Positions 51,756 to 61,435 of a stretch of DNA of 64,000 nt are shown here, piece after piece (position 1 is the stretch's first letter; the number at the start of each line of letters is the position of its first letter). A program made the translations under genes and the position numbers. The notes beneath the pieces are model-generated. The model was not told the DNA's origin. It saw only the letters and a list, made by a program, of their open reading frames with translations, and did not search any database. Source of the DNA: UBA4615 sp046046245 (lineage in GTDB: Bacteria; Pseudomonadota; Gammaproteobacteria; Burkholderiales; Burkholderiaceae_E); the NCBI GenBank assembly GCA_046046245.1, contig JBJOKE010000031.1, positions 1-64,000 on the forward strand, given 5' to 3'.

Positions 51756-52846
51756 TGGCCGGCGGGCCCGAGTCGCCGGCGTCCGTGCGGTCCGCCGCCT
51801 CCTTCGCCGAGCGCCTCGAGGCGCGGATGGGCCGGATCTGGTTCGGCCCGCGCCGACTGCCCGAAACGTTCGCAGGCGCCCTGCTCGCACCGCTCGGCGC
51901 GCTGGTCGCGGCGGTGGCCGCCGGCCGCCGGCGCCGGATCGCGCGCGACAAGGCCGCGCCGCGCGCCCCCGCGGGACGGCCACCGGTGGTGGTGGTCGGC
52001 AACCTCGTCGTGGGCGGCGCCGGCAAGACGCCGCTGGTCATCGCGCTGGCCGACGCGCTCGCCGCGCGCGGCTGGCGACCGGGGCTGCTCGCCCGCGGCT
52101 ACCGCGGCCGCACCGAGCACGGGCCCGCGCGACGCCTTCGCCGCGGCGACGACGCGGCCGAGGTCGGCGACGAGGCCTTCCTCGTCGCCGGCCGCACCGG
52201 TCGCCCGCTGGCGATCGGCCGCGAGCGCGGCGCGGCGCTCGCGGCGCTGCTCGAGCCCGGCGACTGCGACGTGGTGCTCTCCGACGACGGCCTGCAGCAC
52301 GTGGGCCTGCCGCGCGACGTCGAGCTCGCGGTGTTCGACGCGCGCGGCGCGGGCAACGGCCGCTGCCTGCCCGCGGGACCGCTGCGCGAACCGCTGCGCG
52401 GCGCGCTGCTGCTCGATGCGCTGGTGCTCAACGGCAGCGCGGCCGAGCCGCCGATCGTGCATTCGCGCGTCTTCCGCTTCGAGGTCGTGCCGACGCTGTT
52501 CGTGACGCTCGACGGCGCGCGCGCCTGGTCGCCGCAGGACTTCGCCCGCGACATGCGCGGCCGGTCGCTCGACGCGCTCGCCGGGATCGGCGCGCCGCGC
52601 CGATTCTTCGACACGCTCGCCGCGCTCGGCATCGACGTCCGGGCGCACCCGCTGTCCGACCATGCGCCGATCGACCCGGACTGGCTGCGCGCGCTGCCCG
52701 GCGACTGGCTGATCATGACCGAGAAGGACGCCGTAAAATGCACGGCCTTCGACGCCGCGCTGCTCGCGCGCTGCGTCGCGCTTCGCATCGAGGCCGTGCC
52801 CGAGCCGGGCCTGGTCGACTGGCTGGAGGACCGCCTGCGTGGATAG
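51755..52846 (+). CDS. lpxK: tetraacyldisaccharide 4'-kinase
   Basis: 363 residues. The P-loop is VVVVGNLVVGGAGKTPLV (near 77-94). It also has LLARGYRGRT, DEAFLVAGRTGRPLAIGRERGAA, DVVLSDDGLQHVGLPRDVELAVFDA and WLIMTEKDAVK. It phosphorylates the lipid A precursor at the inner membrane. It begins at the exbD stop and ends overlapping the Trm112-type gene. Confidence 0.95.
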   Translation: MAGGPESPASVRSAASFAERLEARMGRIWFGPRRLPETFAGALLAPLGALVAAVAAGRRRRIARDKAAPRAPAGRPPVVVVGNLVVGGAGKTPLVIALADALAARGWRPGLLARGYRGRTEHGPARRLRRGDDAAEVGDEAFLVAGRTGRPLAIGRERGAALAALLEPGDCDVVLSDDGLQHVGLPRDVELAVFDARGAGNGRCLPAGPLREPLRGALLLDALVLNGSAAEPPIVHSRVFRFEVVPTLFVTLDGARAWSPQDFARDMRGRSLDALAGIGAPRRFFDTLAALGIDVRAHPLSDHAPIDPDWLRALPGDWLIMTEKDAVKCTAFDAALLARCVALRIEAVPEPGLVDWLEDRLRG

Positions 52847-53012
52847 CCGCCTTCTCGAGATCCTGGTCTGCCCGCTGTGCAAGGGGCCGCTGAAGTACGA
52901 CAAGCCCGCGCAGGAACTGCTCTGCAAGGCCGACCGCCTCGCGTTCCCGATCCGCGACGGCGTGCCGGTGATGCTCGAGCAGCAGGCCCGCACGCTGCCC
53001 GCCGAGCCGTGA
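52839..53012 (+). CDS. Trm112-family small protein (YcaR type)
   Basis: 57 residues from GTG 52839, overlapping the end of lpxK by eight bases. The sequence DSRLLEILVCPLCKGPL, then LLCKADRLAFPIRDGVPVML, matches the YcaR/Trm112 family. The two Cys of the zinc ribbon are CPLC and a third Cys is in LLC. It lies between lpxK and kdsB as in many proteobacteria, and its stop overlaps the kdsB start. Function here is not established. Confidence 0.88.
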   Translation: MDSRLLEILVCPLCKGPLKYDKPAQELLCKADRLAFPIRDGVPVMLEQQARTLPAEP

Positions 53013-53824
53013 GCGCGGACGGCTTCGTCGCGCTGATCCCGGCGCGGATGGCGTCGACGCGGCTGCCCGACAAGCCGCTCGCCGACATCGACGGCGAGCC
53101 GATGGTGCTGCACGTCGCGCGCCAGGCGCGCGCCTCGGGCGCGCGGCTCGTCGCGGTCGCGACCGACTCCCCGCGCGTGGCCGAGGCCGTCGAGGCCGGC
53201 GGCGTGCGCGCGCTGATGACGCGCGCCGATCATCCGTCGGGCACCGACCGCCTCGCCGAGGCCGCCGACCTGCTCGGCCTCGCCGACGACGAGATCGTCG
53301 TCAACGTGCAGGGCGACGAGCCGCAGATCCCGCCCGCGCTGGTCGCATCGGTGGCCGCGCTGCTGCGCGAGCGTGACGACTGCGCGATCGCCACCGCCGC
53401 GCATCCGGTCGAGGCCGCGGCCGACTGGATGTCGCCCAACGTGGTCAAGGTCGTCGTCGACGCGAGGGGTCGCGCGCTCTACTTCTCGCGCGCGCCCATC
53501 CCCTTCGCGCGCGACGCGCTCGCCGGATTCCCCCAGCGGCTGCCCGTCGAGCTGCCCGCGGCGCTCGCGGCGCAGCGCGCGGTCCAGCGCCACATCGGCC
53601 TCTACGCCTACCGCGTCGCGTTCCTGCGCGCCTACCGGGCGCTCGCGCCCTCCCCGATCGAATCGATCGAGGCGCTCGAGCAGTTGCGCGCGCTGTGGCA
53701 CGGGTACCGGATCGCGGTGCTGAGCACCGGCGAGGCGCCGCCCGCGGGGGTCGACACAGCGGCCGACCTCGAGCGCGTGCGCCGCGCGTTCGCGGATGCC
53801 CGAGTGCGCCGTTCGCGGAATTGA
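53009..53824 (+). CDS. kdsB: 3-deoxy-manno-octulosonate cytidylyltransferase
   Basis: 271 residues, GTG 53009 overlapping the previous stop. Nucleotidyltransferase motifs are ALIPARMASTRLPDKPLADI, VVNVQGDEPQIPP, NVVKVVVDARGRALYFSRAPIPF and HIGLYAYRVAFL. It activates KDO as CMP-KDO for LPS, fitting with lpxK upstream. Confidence 0.96.
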   Translation: MSADGFVALIPARMASTRLPDKPLADIDGEPMVLHVARQARASGARLVAVATDSPRVAEAVEAGGVRALMTRADHPSGTDRLAEAADLLGLADDEIVVNVQGDEPQIPPALVASVAALLRERDDCAIATAAHPVEAAADWMSPNVVKVVVDARGRALYFSRAPIPFARDALAGFPQRLPVELPAALAAQRAVQRHIGLYAYRVAFLRAYRALAPSPIESIEALEQLRALWHGYRIAVLSTGEAPPAGVDTAADLERVRRAFADARVRRSRN

Positions 53825-53923
53825 CCCTCTCCGTCCTTTGCGGTTAAGGTCCGGGACCCCGAATCCGGGCGCGCCGGCGGCCGGACACACCCCCGATTCC
53901 AACCTGCCCAGGGAACCCCATCC

Positions 53924-54577
53924 ATGCGCTTGATCCTTCTCGGACCCCCCGGTGCGGGCAAAGGCACCCAGGCCGCCTTCATCAAGGAGAAGTTCGGCAT
54001 CCCGCAGATCTCCACGGGCGACATGCTGCGGGCCGCGGTCAAGGCGGGCACGCCGCTGGGCGTCGCGGCGAAGAAGGTGATGGACTCGGGTGGCCTGGTG
54101 TCGGACGACATCATCATCGGGCTCGTGAAGGACCGCCTCACCCAGCCCGACTGCGCGAACGGCTACCTGTTCGACGGCTTCCCGCGGACGATCCCCCAGG
54201 CCGACGCGATGAAGGACGCCGGCGTCGCGATCGACTACGTGCTCGAGATCGACGTGCCCGACTCGGACATCGTCGAGCGCATGAGCGGGCGGCGCGTGCA
54301 CGTCGCGAGCGGCCGCACCTATCACGTCCGCTTCAACCCGCCCAAGGTCGCGGGTCGCGACGACGTGACGGGCGAGGAGCTGATCCAGCGCGACGACGAC
54401 CGCGAGGACACCGTGCGCAAGCGTCTGGAGGTCTACCAGTCGCAGACCCGGCCGCTGGTGGACTACTACTCGAACTGGGCCGCGACCGGCGACGCCCGCG
54501 CGCCGCAGTACCGCAAGATCGCCGGCCTCGGCTCGGTCGAGACCATTCGCGACCGCGCGTTCGGCGCGCTTCGCTGA
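53924..54577 (+). CDS. adk: adenylate kinase
   Basis: 217 residues. P-loop LGPPGAGKGTQA at 6-17, AMP-binding STGDMLRAAV, FDGFPRTIPQADAM, the LID region (GRRVHVASGRTYHVRFNPPKVAGRDDVTGEEL; long lid, no zinc Cys) and DDREDTVRKRL. It equilibrates adenine nucleotides. It follows kdsB by 99 bases and is followed by a terminator. Confidence 0.98.
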   Translation: MRLILLGPPGAGKGTQAAFIKEKFGIPQISTGDMLRAAVKAGTPLGVAAKKVMDSGGLVSDDIIIGLVKDRLTQPDCANGYLFDGFPRTIPQADAMKDAGVAIDYVLEIDVPDSDIVERMSGRRVHVASGRTYHVRFNPPKVAGRDDVTGEELIQRDDDREDTVRKRLEVYQSQTRPLVDYYSNWAATGDARAPQYRKIAGLGSVETIRDRAFGALR

Positions 54578-54615
54578 GTCCTGCGGGGCGGGACCCCGTC
54601 GACCCCCGAGCCGCC

Positions 54616-54647
54616 ACGGCCGCGCCCTCCGCGCGGCCGTTTCGCTT
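54616..54647 (+). terminator. intrinsic terminator after adk
   Basis: ACGGCCGCG / CGCGGCCGT, 9 bp with a seven-base loop, followed by TTCGCTTT. It isolates adk from hppA. Confidence 0.65.
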
Positions 54648-54834
54648 TCCGGGACACCGCGCACCGCCCGCGTGCGTGAGGCGGCGCGTGCGCCCGCCGC
54701 GTCGGCGATCGTGCCGACGCGGCCTCGTCATCCTTGCCAAGCGCCCGCCGCATGGGCCAAGATGGGCCGCGCCCGGGGGCAGGGAGCGTTTCCCGGGCGC
54801 CTCACTACTACTACACATACAGGAGATCGCACCG

Positions 54835-57276
54835 ATGAGTGGAGCCACCTCCACGGCCGTCTGGTTCGCGCTGGTTTGCGGAGCCGTGGCCGTGCTGTAC
54901 GGCATCGTGTCCAGCCGCTGGATCCTCGGGCTGGATGCAGGAAACGAGAAGATGCAGTCGATCGCCGCGGCGATCCAGCAGGGTGCGAAGGCCTACCTCA
55001 ACCGACAGTACCGGACGATCTCCATCGTCGGCGTGGTGCTGTTCCTCGTGATCCTCTTCGTGCCGGGCCTCGGCACCGCCACCGCGATCGGCTTCGCCGT
55101 GGGCGCGATCCTGTCGGGCGCGGCCGGCTACATCGGCATGAACGTGTCGGTGAAGGCGAACGTGCGCACCGCGCAGGCGGCGACCCGCGGCCTGAACGAC
55201 GCGCTCACGGTCGCGTTCCGCGGCGGCGCGATCACCGGCATGCTGGTGGTCGGTCTCGGCCTGCTGGGCGTCGCCGGCTTCTTCGTGTTCCTCGGCGGCA
55301 TGGGCGCCGGCGACCACGTGCACGACGTGATCCGCCCGCTGATCGGCCTGGCCTTCGGCTCCTCGCTGATCTCGATCTTCGCGCGACTGGGCGGTGGCAT
55401 CTTCACCAAGGGCGCCGACGTCGGCGCCGACCTCGTCGGCAAGGTCGAGGCGGGCATCCCCGAGGACGACCCGCGCAACCCGGCGGTGATCGCCGACAAC
55501 GTGGGCGACAACGTCGGCGACTGCGCGGGCATGGCGGCCGACCTGTTCGAGACCTACGCGGTCACGCTGATCGCGACCATGCTGCTCGGCGCGCTGCTGC
55601 TGACCAACGCGCCGATGGCGGCGGCCACCTACCCGCTCGCGCTCGGCGGCTTCGCGATCATCGCGTCGATCGTCGGCTGCGCGTTCGTCAAGGCGCAGCC
55701 CGGCGGCAAGATCATGAACGCGCTCTACCGCGGGCTGATCGTCGCGGGCGTGCTCGCGCTGGTGGCGTTCTACCCGATCACCAGCTGGCTGATCCCCGAC
55801 AACGCGCTCGGCGGCACCGGCGCGGTGATGAAGGTCTACGGATCGGCGGTGGTCGGCCTGGTGCTGACCGCGCTGCTCGTCTGGATCACCGAGTACTACA
55901 CCGGCACCGAGTACAAGCCGGTCCGCTACATCGCGGCCGCCTCGGAGACCGGGCACGGCACCAACATCATCGCCGGCCTCGCGGTCTCGATGAAGTCGAC
56001 CGCGTGGCCGGTGCTGATGGTCTGCGCCGCGATCCTCGTGTCGTACGCGCTCGCGGGGCTCTACGGCATCGCGATCGCCGCGACCTCGATGCTCTCGATG
56101 GCCGGCATCATCGTGGCGCTCGACGCCTACGGCCCGATCACCGACAACGCGGGCGGCATCGCCGAGATGGCGGAGCTGCCCGACTCGGTGCGCGACATCA
56201 CCGATCCGCTCGACGCGGTGGGCAACACCACCAAGGCGGTGACCAAGGGCTACGCGATCGGCTCGGCCGGCCTCGCCGCGCTGGTGCTGTTCGCCGACTA
56301 CACGCACGCGCTCGAGTCGGCCGGCAAGGCGGTGTCGTTCGACCTGTCGAACCACATGGTCATCGTCGGCCTGTTCATCGGCGGGCTCGTGCCCTACCTC
56401 TTCGGCGCGATGGCGATGGAGGCGGTGGGCCGTGCCGCGGGCTCGGTGGTGGTCGAGGTGCGCCGCCAGTTCCGCGAGATCAAGGGGATCATGGAAGGCA
56501 CCGCGAAGCCGGAATACGGCCGTGCGGTCGACATGCTCACCACCGCGGCGATCAAGGAGATGATCGTCCCGTCGCTGCTGCCGGTGATCGTGCCGATCCT
56601 GGTCGGCGTCTTCCTCGGCGCCGAGGCGCTGGGCGGCATGCTGATGGGCACGATCGTGACCGGTCTGTTCGTCGCGATCTCGATGTGCACCGGCGGCGGC
56701 GCCTGGGACAACGCGAAGAAGTACATCGAGGAGGGCCACCACGGCGGCAAGGGCAGCGAGGCGCACAAGGCCGCGGTGACCGGAGACACCGTCGGCGACC
56801 CGTACAAGGACACCGCCGGTCCCGCGGTGAACCCGCTGATCAAGATCATCAACATCGTCGCGCTGCTGCTGGTGCCGGTGCTGGGCGGCACGGGCGCGCC
56901 CGCCAAGCCCGCCGCCGCATCGCCCGCCCCGGCGGCGGTCGTCGCGCCGGCCGCGATCGCCAAGCCCGAGGCCGCGAAGCTCTACTTCGAGACCGGCGCG
57001 GTCGCGCTGCCCGCCGACGCGGGCACCGCGCTCGCGAAGATCGTGGAATGGGCGAAGGCCACGCCGGATGCGAAGATCGCGATCTCCGGGTTCCACGACA
57101 GCACCGGCAACGCGGAGCAGAACGCGGAGCTCGCGAAGAACCGCGCGAAGATCGTCCTCGACGTGCTGACCGCCGCGGGCGTGGCCGCCGACCGGGTCAT
57201 GCTGCAGAAGCCGCAGCAGATGGACGGTGGCGACGGCCGCGAGGCCCGGCGCGTCGAGGTGGTCCCGGCGCCGTGA
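54835..57276 (+). CDS. hppA: membrane proton-pumping pyrophosphatase with fused C-terminal OmpA-like domain
   Basis: 813 residues. The membrane pyrophosphatase part (1 to about 685) has some 16 hydrophobic segments and the catalytic motifs DVGADLVGKVE, DNVGDNVGDCAGMAADLFE, EYYTGTEYKPV, DAYGPITDNAGGIAEM and DTVGDPYKDTAGPAVNPL. Lys467 in GNTTKA marks the K+-independent H+-pumping class (Ala in K+-dependent forms). A Pro/Ala linker (about 687-710) leads to an OmpA-like domain (713-813; KLYFETGAVALP, ISGFHDSTGNAEQNAELAK, REARRVEV). In known structures the C-terminus is periplasmic, so the domain could contact peptidoglycan. The start has AGGAG nine bases upstream. Confidence 0.95.
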   Translation: MSGATSTAVWFALVCGAVAVLYGIVSSRWILGLDAGNEKMQSIAAAIQQGAKAYLNRQYRTISIVGVVLFLVILFVPGLGTATAIGFAVGAILSGAAGYIGMNVSVKANVRTAQAATRGLNDALTVAFRGGAITGMLVVGLGLLGVAGFFVFLGGMGAGDHVHDVIRPLIGLAFGSSLISIFARLGGGIFTKGADVGADLVGKVEAGIPEDDPRNPAVIADNVGDNVGDCAGMAADLFETYAVTLIATMLLGALLLTNAPMAAATYPLALGGFAIIASIVGCAFVKAQPGGKIMNALYRGLIVAGVLALVAFYPITSWLIPDNALGGTGAVMKVYGSAVVGLVLTALLVWITEYYTGTEYKPVRYIAAASETGHGTNIIAGLAVSMKSTAWPVLMVCAAILVSYALAGLYGIAIAATSMLSMAGIIVALDAYGPITDNAGGIAEMAELPDSVRDITDPLDAVGNTTKAVTKGYAIGSAGLAALVLFADYTHALESAGKAVSFDLSNHMVIVGLFIGGLVPYLFGAMAMEAVGRAAGSVVVEVRRQFREIKGIMEGTAKPEYGRAVDMLTTAAIKEMIVPSLLPVIVPILVGVFLGAEALGGMLMGTIVTGLFVAISMCTGGGAWDNAKKYIEEGHHGGKGSEAHKAAVTGDTVGDPYKDTAGPAVNPLIKIINIVALLLVPVLGGTGAPAKPAAASPAPAAVVAPAAIAKPEAAKLYFETGAVALPADAGTALAKIVEWAKATPDAKIAISGFHDSTGNAEQNAELAKNRAKIVLDVLTAAGVAADRVMLQKPQQMDGGDGREARRVEVVPAP

Positions 57277-57318
57277 CGCGACGCGCCCGATCCCAGAGAC
57301 AGCACTGAAGGAACCTCG

Positions 57319-58083
57319 ATGCAGTTCAAGGACACCGTTGTCATCGTCACCGGCGGCGCCTCCGGTCTCGGCGGCGCCACCGCCGACGCCATCGTCGCCG
57401 GCGGCGGCAAGGTCGTGATCGCCGACGTCAACGCGGCGCTCGGCGACGAGAAGGTCCGCGCGCTCGGCGCGGCCGCGAAGTTCGTCAAGTGCGACGTGAC
57501 CTCCGAAGCCGACGGCCAGGCCGTGGTCGAGGCGGCCGCGTCGTTCGGCGACCTGCGCGGCCTGGTCAACTGCGCGGGCATCGGCACGCCGGGCAAGACC
57601 GTCGGCAAGGACGGTCCGATGCGGCTGGCCGACTTCACCCGCGTGATCAACGTCAACCTGATCGGCACCTTCAACATGATCCGGCTCGCCGCGGCCGCGA
57701 TGGTGAAGAACGCGCCGACGGCCGACGGCGAGCGCGGCGTGGTCGTCAACACCGCGTCGGTGGCGGCCTTCGACGGGCAGATCGGCCAGGCGGCCTACTC
57801 GGCCTCGAAGGGCGGCATCGTCGGCATGACGCTGCCGATCGCGCGCGACCTGGCGCGCGACGGCGTGCGCGTCGTGACCATCGCGCCGGGCCTGTTCCTC
57901 ACGCCGCTGCTGCTCGGGCTGCCGAAGGAGGCGCAGGACTCGCTGGGCAAGCAGGTGCCCTTCCCGTCGCGTCTGGGCCGTCCGCCCGAGTACGCGCAGC
58001 TCGTGCAGCAGATCTTCGAGAACACGATGCTGAACGGCGAGACGATCCGCCTGGACGGCGCGATCCGGATGGCTCCGCGCTGA
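57319..58083 (+). CDS. short-chain dehydrogenase, 3-hydroxyacyl-CoA dehydrogenase type
   Basis: 254 residues. Cofactor motif TGGASGLGGATADAI (about 12-26), NCAGIG, active-site Ser and YxxxK in NTASVAAFDGQIGQAAYSASKGG, then IAPGLFLTPLL. The pattern resembles HSD17B10/2-methyl-3-hydroxybutyryl-CoA dehydrogenases, NAD-linked. It starts 43 bases after hppA with aaggaa upstream. Precise acyl substrate is inference. Confidence 0.88.
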   Translation: MQFKDTVVIVTGGASGLGGATADAIVAGGGKVVIADVNAALGDEKVRALGAAAKFVKCDVTSEADGQAVVEAAASFGDLRGLVNCAGIGTPGKTVGKDGPMRLADFTRVINVNLIGTFNMIRLAAAAMVKNAPTADGERGVVVNTASVAAFDGQIGQAAYSASKGGIVGMTLPIARDLARDGVRVVTIAPGLFLTPLLLGLPKEAQDSLGKQVPFPSRLGRPPEYAQLVQQIFENTMLNGETIRLDGAIRMAPR

Positions 58084-58128
58084 ACGGCGCGTGCCGGCGC
58101 GGCGACCCGCCGCGTCGGCCGCGCCCGC

Positions 58129-59535
58129 TCACTTCGGCGGCTCGAGGCTCCGGCTCTTCGCCACTGGCCCGCCGCCCTCGAGCCAGCGCCCGAGCGCCAG
58201 CACCGACGCGTCGCGGTCGCGGGCGCCGACGATCTGCAGCGACACCGGCAGCCCCTCGGCGAGCCCGTCGGGCAGCGCGAGCGTGGGCAGCCCGACGAAG
58301 CTGAATGCCAGCGTCTGGCCGAGCACCGCCTCGCGCGTGGTGAGCGTGCCGCCCTCGACCTGCACCTCCATCTGGCCGCGCAGCGGCGGCGTGACCGCGG
58401 TGGTGGGCAGCAGCAGCGCGTCATGGTCGCGCAGCACCGCGTCGAGCTCGGCGCGCAGCACCTCGCGCTCGCGCATCGCGTCGAGGTAGACCTGGGTGGC
58501 CTGCTTCGCGCCGTCGCGCATCGGCGCGAGCACCGACTCGGAGAACCCCTCGCCGCCCGCGGCGAGCGCCGCGCGGTGCACGAACGCGGCCTCGGCGCGG
58601 ACGATCGCGGTGTAGGCGCCGATGGCGCGCGCGAGCGACGGCACGTCGACGTCGACGACCTCCGCATGCGCACGCAGCCCCGCCACGCGCGCATCGAACC
58701 AGGCCCGGACCGCCGGCGAGAGCCGCCCCTTCAGCCATGCGGCCGGCACCGCGATCCGCGGCCGCCGCGCGACCACGCCGTGCGCCACGCGCCGTCCGGC
58801 CATCACCTCGTGGAGCAGCGCCGCGTCGTCGACCGAGCGCGCGAGCGGGCCCGCGTGGTCGCAGGTCCACGACAGGTGCAGCGCGCCGGCGAGCGGGATC
58901 GCGCCGAAGCTCGGCTTGAAGCCCACCACGCCGCAGAACGCCGCGGGAATGCGCACCGAGCCGCCGGTGTCGCTGCCCAGGCCCGCGAAGCCGATGCCCA
59001 CCGCGGTGGCCACGCCCGCGCCGCTCGACGAGCCGCCGGCCTGCCGGGCCGGATCGAAGGGGTTCTTCACGTCGCCCGTCCAGGCGTTCTCGCCGGTGGC
59101 GCCGAGCGCGATCTCGTGCAGGTTCGTCTTCGCGAAGGGCAGCGCGCCCGCGGCGCGCAGGCGGGTCACCGCGACCGACTCGCCGCCGAAGTCCGGCAGC
59201 GGCGCGCGCGTGCCGGCCGCGCTGGGCAGGCCGTCGACGTTGTAGAGGTCCTTGATCGTGAGCGGGATGCCGTGCAGCGGGCCGAGCGGACGGCCGTCGC
59301 GGGCCCGCGCATCGAGCGCGTCGGCCGCGCGCGCGGCCGCATCCCAGTCGACGACGGCGATCGCGTTCAGGTCGGCGTGCACATCGGCCGCGGCCCGGGC
59401 CTCGTCCAGCAGCGCGCGCGCGCTCGTGCGGCCGGCCGCGATCGCGGCGACGGTCTCGCGGATGCCGGGGCGGCGGGCGGCCGCGTTCGACGACGGAACG
59501 GCGGCCGGGCGGGCGGAACGGTCGGTGGAGGTCAT
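58129..59535 (-). CDS. amidase-signature family amidase
   Basis: 468 residues. The catalytic triad is Lys95 (LTIKDLYN), Ser169 (AGGSSSGAG) and Ser193 (SDTGGSVRIP). The substrate is not readable; the family hydrolyses amides and includes GatA-like enzymes, but no gatB or gatC is nearby. The start at ATG 59535 lies six bases after a TACTAT on the minus strand, so a different start or a leaderless transcript is possible. It is divergent from ggt. Confidence 0.9.
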   Translation of the reverse strand: MTSTDRSARPAAVPSSNAAARRPGIRETVAAIAAGRTSARALLDEARAAADVHADLNAIAVVDWDAAARAADALDARARDGRPLGPLHGIPLTIKDLYNVDGLPSAAGTRAPLPDFGGESVAVTRLRAAGALPFAKTNLHEIALGATGENAWTGDVKNPFDPARQAGGSSSGAGVATAVGIGFAGLGSDTGGSVRIPAAFCGVVGFKPSFGAIPLAGALHLSWTCDHAGPLARSVDDAALLHEVMAGRRVAHGVVARRPRIAVPAAWLKGRLSPAVRAWFDARVAGLRAHAEVVDVDVPSLARAIGAYTAIVRAEAAFVHRAALAAGGEGFSESVLAPMRDGAKQATQVYLDAMREREVLRAELDAVLRDHDALLLPTTAVTPPLRGQMEVQVEGGTLTTREAVLGQTLAFSFVGLPTLALPDGLAEGLPVSLQIVGARDRDASVLALGRWLEGGGPVAKSRSLEPPK

Positions 59536-59586
59536 CTGCGTATAGTAGCGGGGCCCCGCGCCGCCCTGCCCGCCGACGAGACCGCG

Positions 59587-61407
59587 ATGACCCGACGCCC
59601 GTTCCGCTCGATCGCCCGCGTGCTGCCGGTGGCCGCGGTCCTCGTGGTCGTCCTGGGCCTCGCCAGCCCGCAGTCGGCGCGCGCGCAGGCGCCGTCGCAG
59701 CCCGAGGGCGCGAGCGGCTTCGCGCCGAAGGCGGCCGTGAGCGCGAAGAACGAGATGGTCGCGACCGCGAACCCGCACGCGACCCGCGCCGGCCTCGAGA
59801 TGCTGCTGCGCGGCGGCACCGCGATCGATGCCGCGGTCGCCGCGCAGATGGTGCTCACGCTGGTCGAGCCCCAGTCCTCCGGCATCGGCGGCGGCGCCTT
59901 CCTGCTGCATCGCGACGCCCGCACCAACGGCGTCGTCGCCTGGGACGGTCGCGAGACCGCGCCCGCCGCCGCCGACGAGCGCCTGTTCATCGGAGCCGAC
60001 GGCAAGCCGCTCGCGTTCCTCGACGCGGTCGTGGGCGGCCGTTCGGTCGGCACGCCGGGCGCCGTGCGGATGCTCGAGGCCGCCCACGCGCGCCATGGCC
60101 GCCTGCCCTGGGCCACGCTCTTCGGGCCCGCCATCCGGCTGGCCACCGAGGGCTTCGAGGTGAGCCCGCGCCTGAACACCCTGCTCGCCTCCGAGCGCTT
60201 CCTCAAGCGCGATCCGGCCGCCGCCCGCCACTTCTACGCGCCCGACGGCACGCCCTGGCCGGTGGGCCACCGGCTGCGCAATCCCGAGCTCGCCGACACG
60301 CTCGCGCAGATCGCGAAACGCGGCAGCCTCGCGCTGCACACCGGTCCGATCGCGCGGGACATCGTCGCCGCGGTCCAGGGCCATCCGACCAACCCGGGCC
60401 TGCTCACCGAGCGCGACCTCGCGTTCTACGTGCCCGTCGAGCGCGAGCCGCTGTGCACGCCGTACCGGCGATGGGTGGTCTGCGGGATGCCGCCGCCGTC
60501 GTCGGGCGCGATCGCGGTCGCGCAGATCCTCGGCATCGTCGACGCCGCGCGCGGGCCCGCGCTCGCAGGGCCCGACGGGACGCTGCGCGCCGACGGCGTG
60601 CACGTGCTCGCCGAGGCCGGCGCGCTCGCGTTCGCCGACCGCAACCGCTACGTCGCCGATCCGGCCTTCGTCGCGCCGCCGAAGGGACTGGTCGCGCCGC
60701 GCTACCTCGCCTCGCGCGCCGCGCTGATCGGCGAACGCGCGATGGGCCGCGCCGCGCCCGGCGACCCCGACGGCATGCCGCGCGCGGCCGTCGAGGAGGC
60801 CACCCTCGAGCAGCCCGCAACCTCCCACCTGTCGATCGTCGACGCCGCCGGCAACGCGGTCGCGATGACCACCACGATCGAGGACCAGTTCGGCGCGCGT
60901 ACCCTCGTGCGCGGTTTCCTGCTGAACAACCAGCTGACCGACTTCTCGTTCGCCGCGACCGAGGGCGGCGCGCCGGTGGCCAACCGCGTGCAGGGCGGCA
61001 AGCGCCCGCGCAGCTCGATGGCGCCCACCCTCGTGTTCGAGCGCGCGGGCGGTCCCGACGACGCGCCCCGTCGCGGCGAGCTCGTGATGTCCGTGGGCTC
61101 GCCCGGCGGCTCGCAGATCATCGGCTACGTCGCGCGCACGCTGCTGCTGACGCTGCGCGACGGCCTCGAGCTGCAGAGCGCGATCGCGATGCCCAACCTG
61201 GGCAGCCGCAACGGCCCGCTCGAGATCGAGGCCGGGCGCATGCCCGCCGGACTCGCCGAGGCGCTGCGCGCGCGCGGCCACGAGGTCCGCGAGCTGCCGA
61301 TGACCAGCGGCCTGCAGGGCATCGTCCGGCGCTGCGACCGGCCCGGCCGGTGTACGCTCGTCGGCGGGGCCGACCCGCGCCGCGAAGGGCTCGTGCTCGG
61401 CCGCTGA
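59587..61407 (+). CDS. ggt: gamma-glutamyltransferase
   Basis: 606 residues with a signal peptide (about 1-33, cleavage after SARA). The autoprocessing nucleophile is Thr412 in ATSHLSIVD, which splits large and small subunits. It has SGIGGGAFLLHRDARTNGVVAWDGRETAP, GMPPPSSGAIAVAQIL, and SSMAPTLVF and SVGSPGGSQIIGYV of the small subunit. It cleaves glutathione and other gamma-glutamyl compounds in the periplasm. Confidence 0.94.
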   Translation: MTRRPFRSIARVLPVAAVLVVVLGLASPQSARAQAPSQPEGASGFAPKAAVSAKNEMVATANPHATRAGLEMLLRGGTAIDAAVAAQMVLTLVEPQSSGIGGGAFLLHRDARTNGVVAWDGRETAPAAADERLFIGADGKPLAFLDAVVGGRSVGTPGAVRMLEAAHARHGRLPWATLFGPAIRLATEGFEVSPRLNTLLASERFLKRDPAAARHFYAPDGTPWPVGHRLRNPELADTLAQIAKRGSLALHTGPIARDIVAAVQGHPTNPGLLTERDLAFYVPVEREPLCTPYRRWVVCGMPPPSSGAIAVAQILGIVDAARGPALAGPDGTLRADGVHVLAEAGALAFADRNRYVADPAFVAPPKGLVAPRYLASRAALIGERAMGRAAPGDPDGMPRAAVEEATLEQPATSHLSIVDAAGNAVAMTTTIEDQFGARTLVRGFLLNNQLTDFSFAATEGGAPVANRVQGGKRPRSSMAPTLVFERAGGPDDAPRRGELVMSVGSPGGSQIIGYVARTLLLTLRDGLELQSAIAMPNLGSRNGPLEIEAGRMPAGLAEALRARGHEVRELPMTSGLQGIVRRCDRPGRCTLVGGADPRREGLVLGR

Positions 61408-61435
61408 CCCGCCACGCCTGCCGAGGAGACCCGCG

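Noticed and set aside
58129..59535. GatA subunit of the tRNA amidotransferase
   Set aside because: The catalytic triad is shared by all amidase-signature enzymes, and no gatB or gatC is adjacent, so only the general amidase call is kept.
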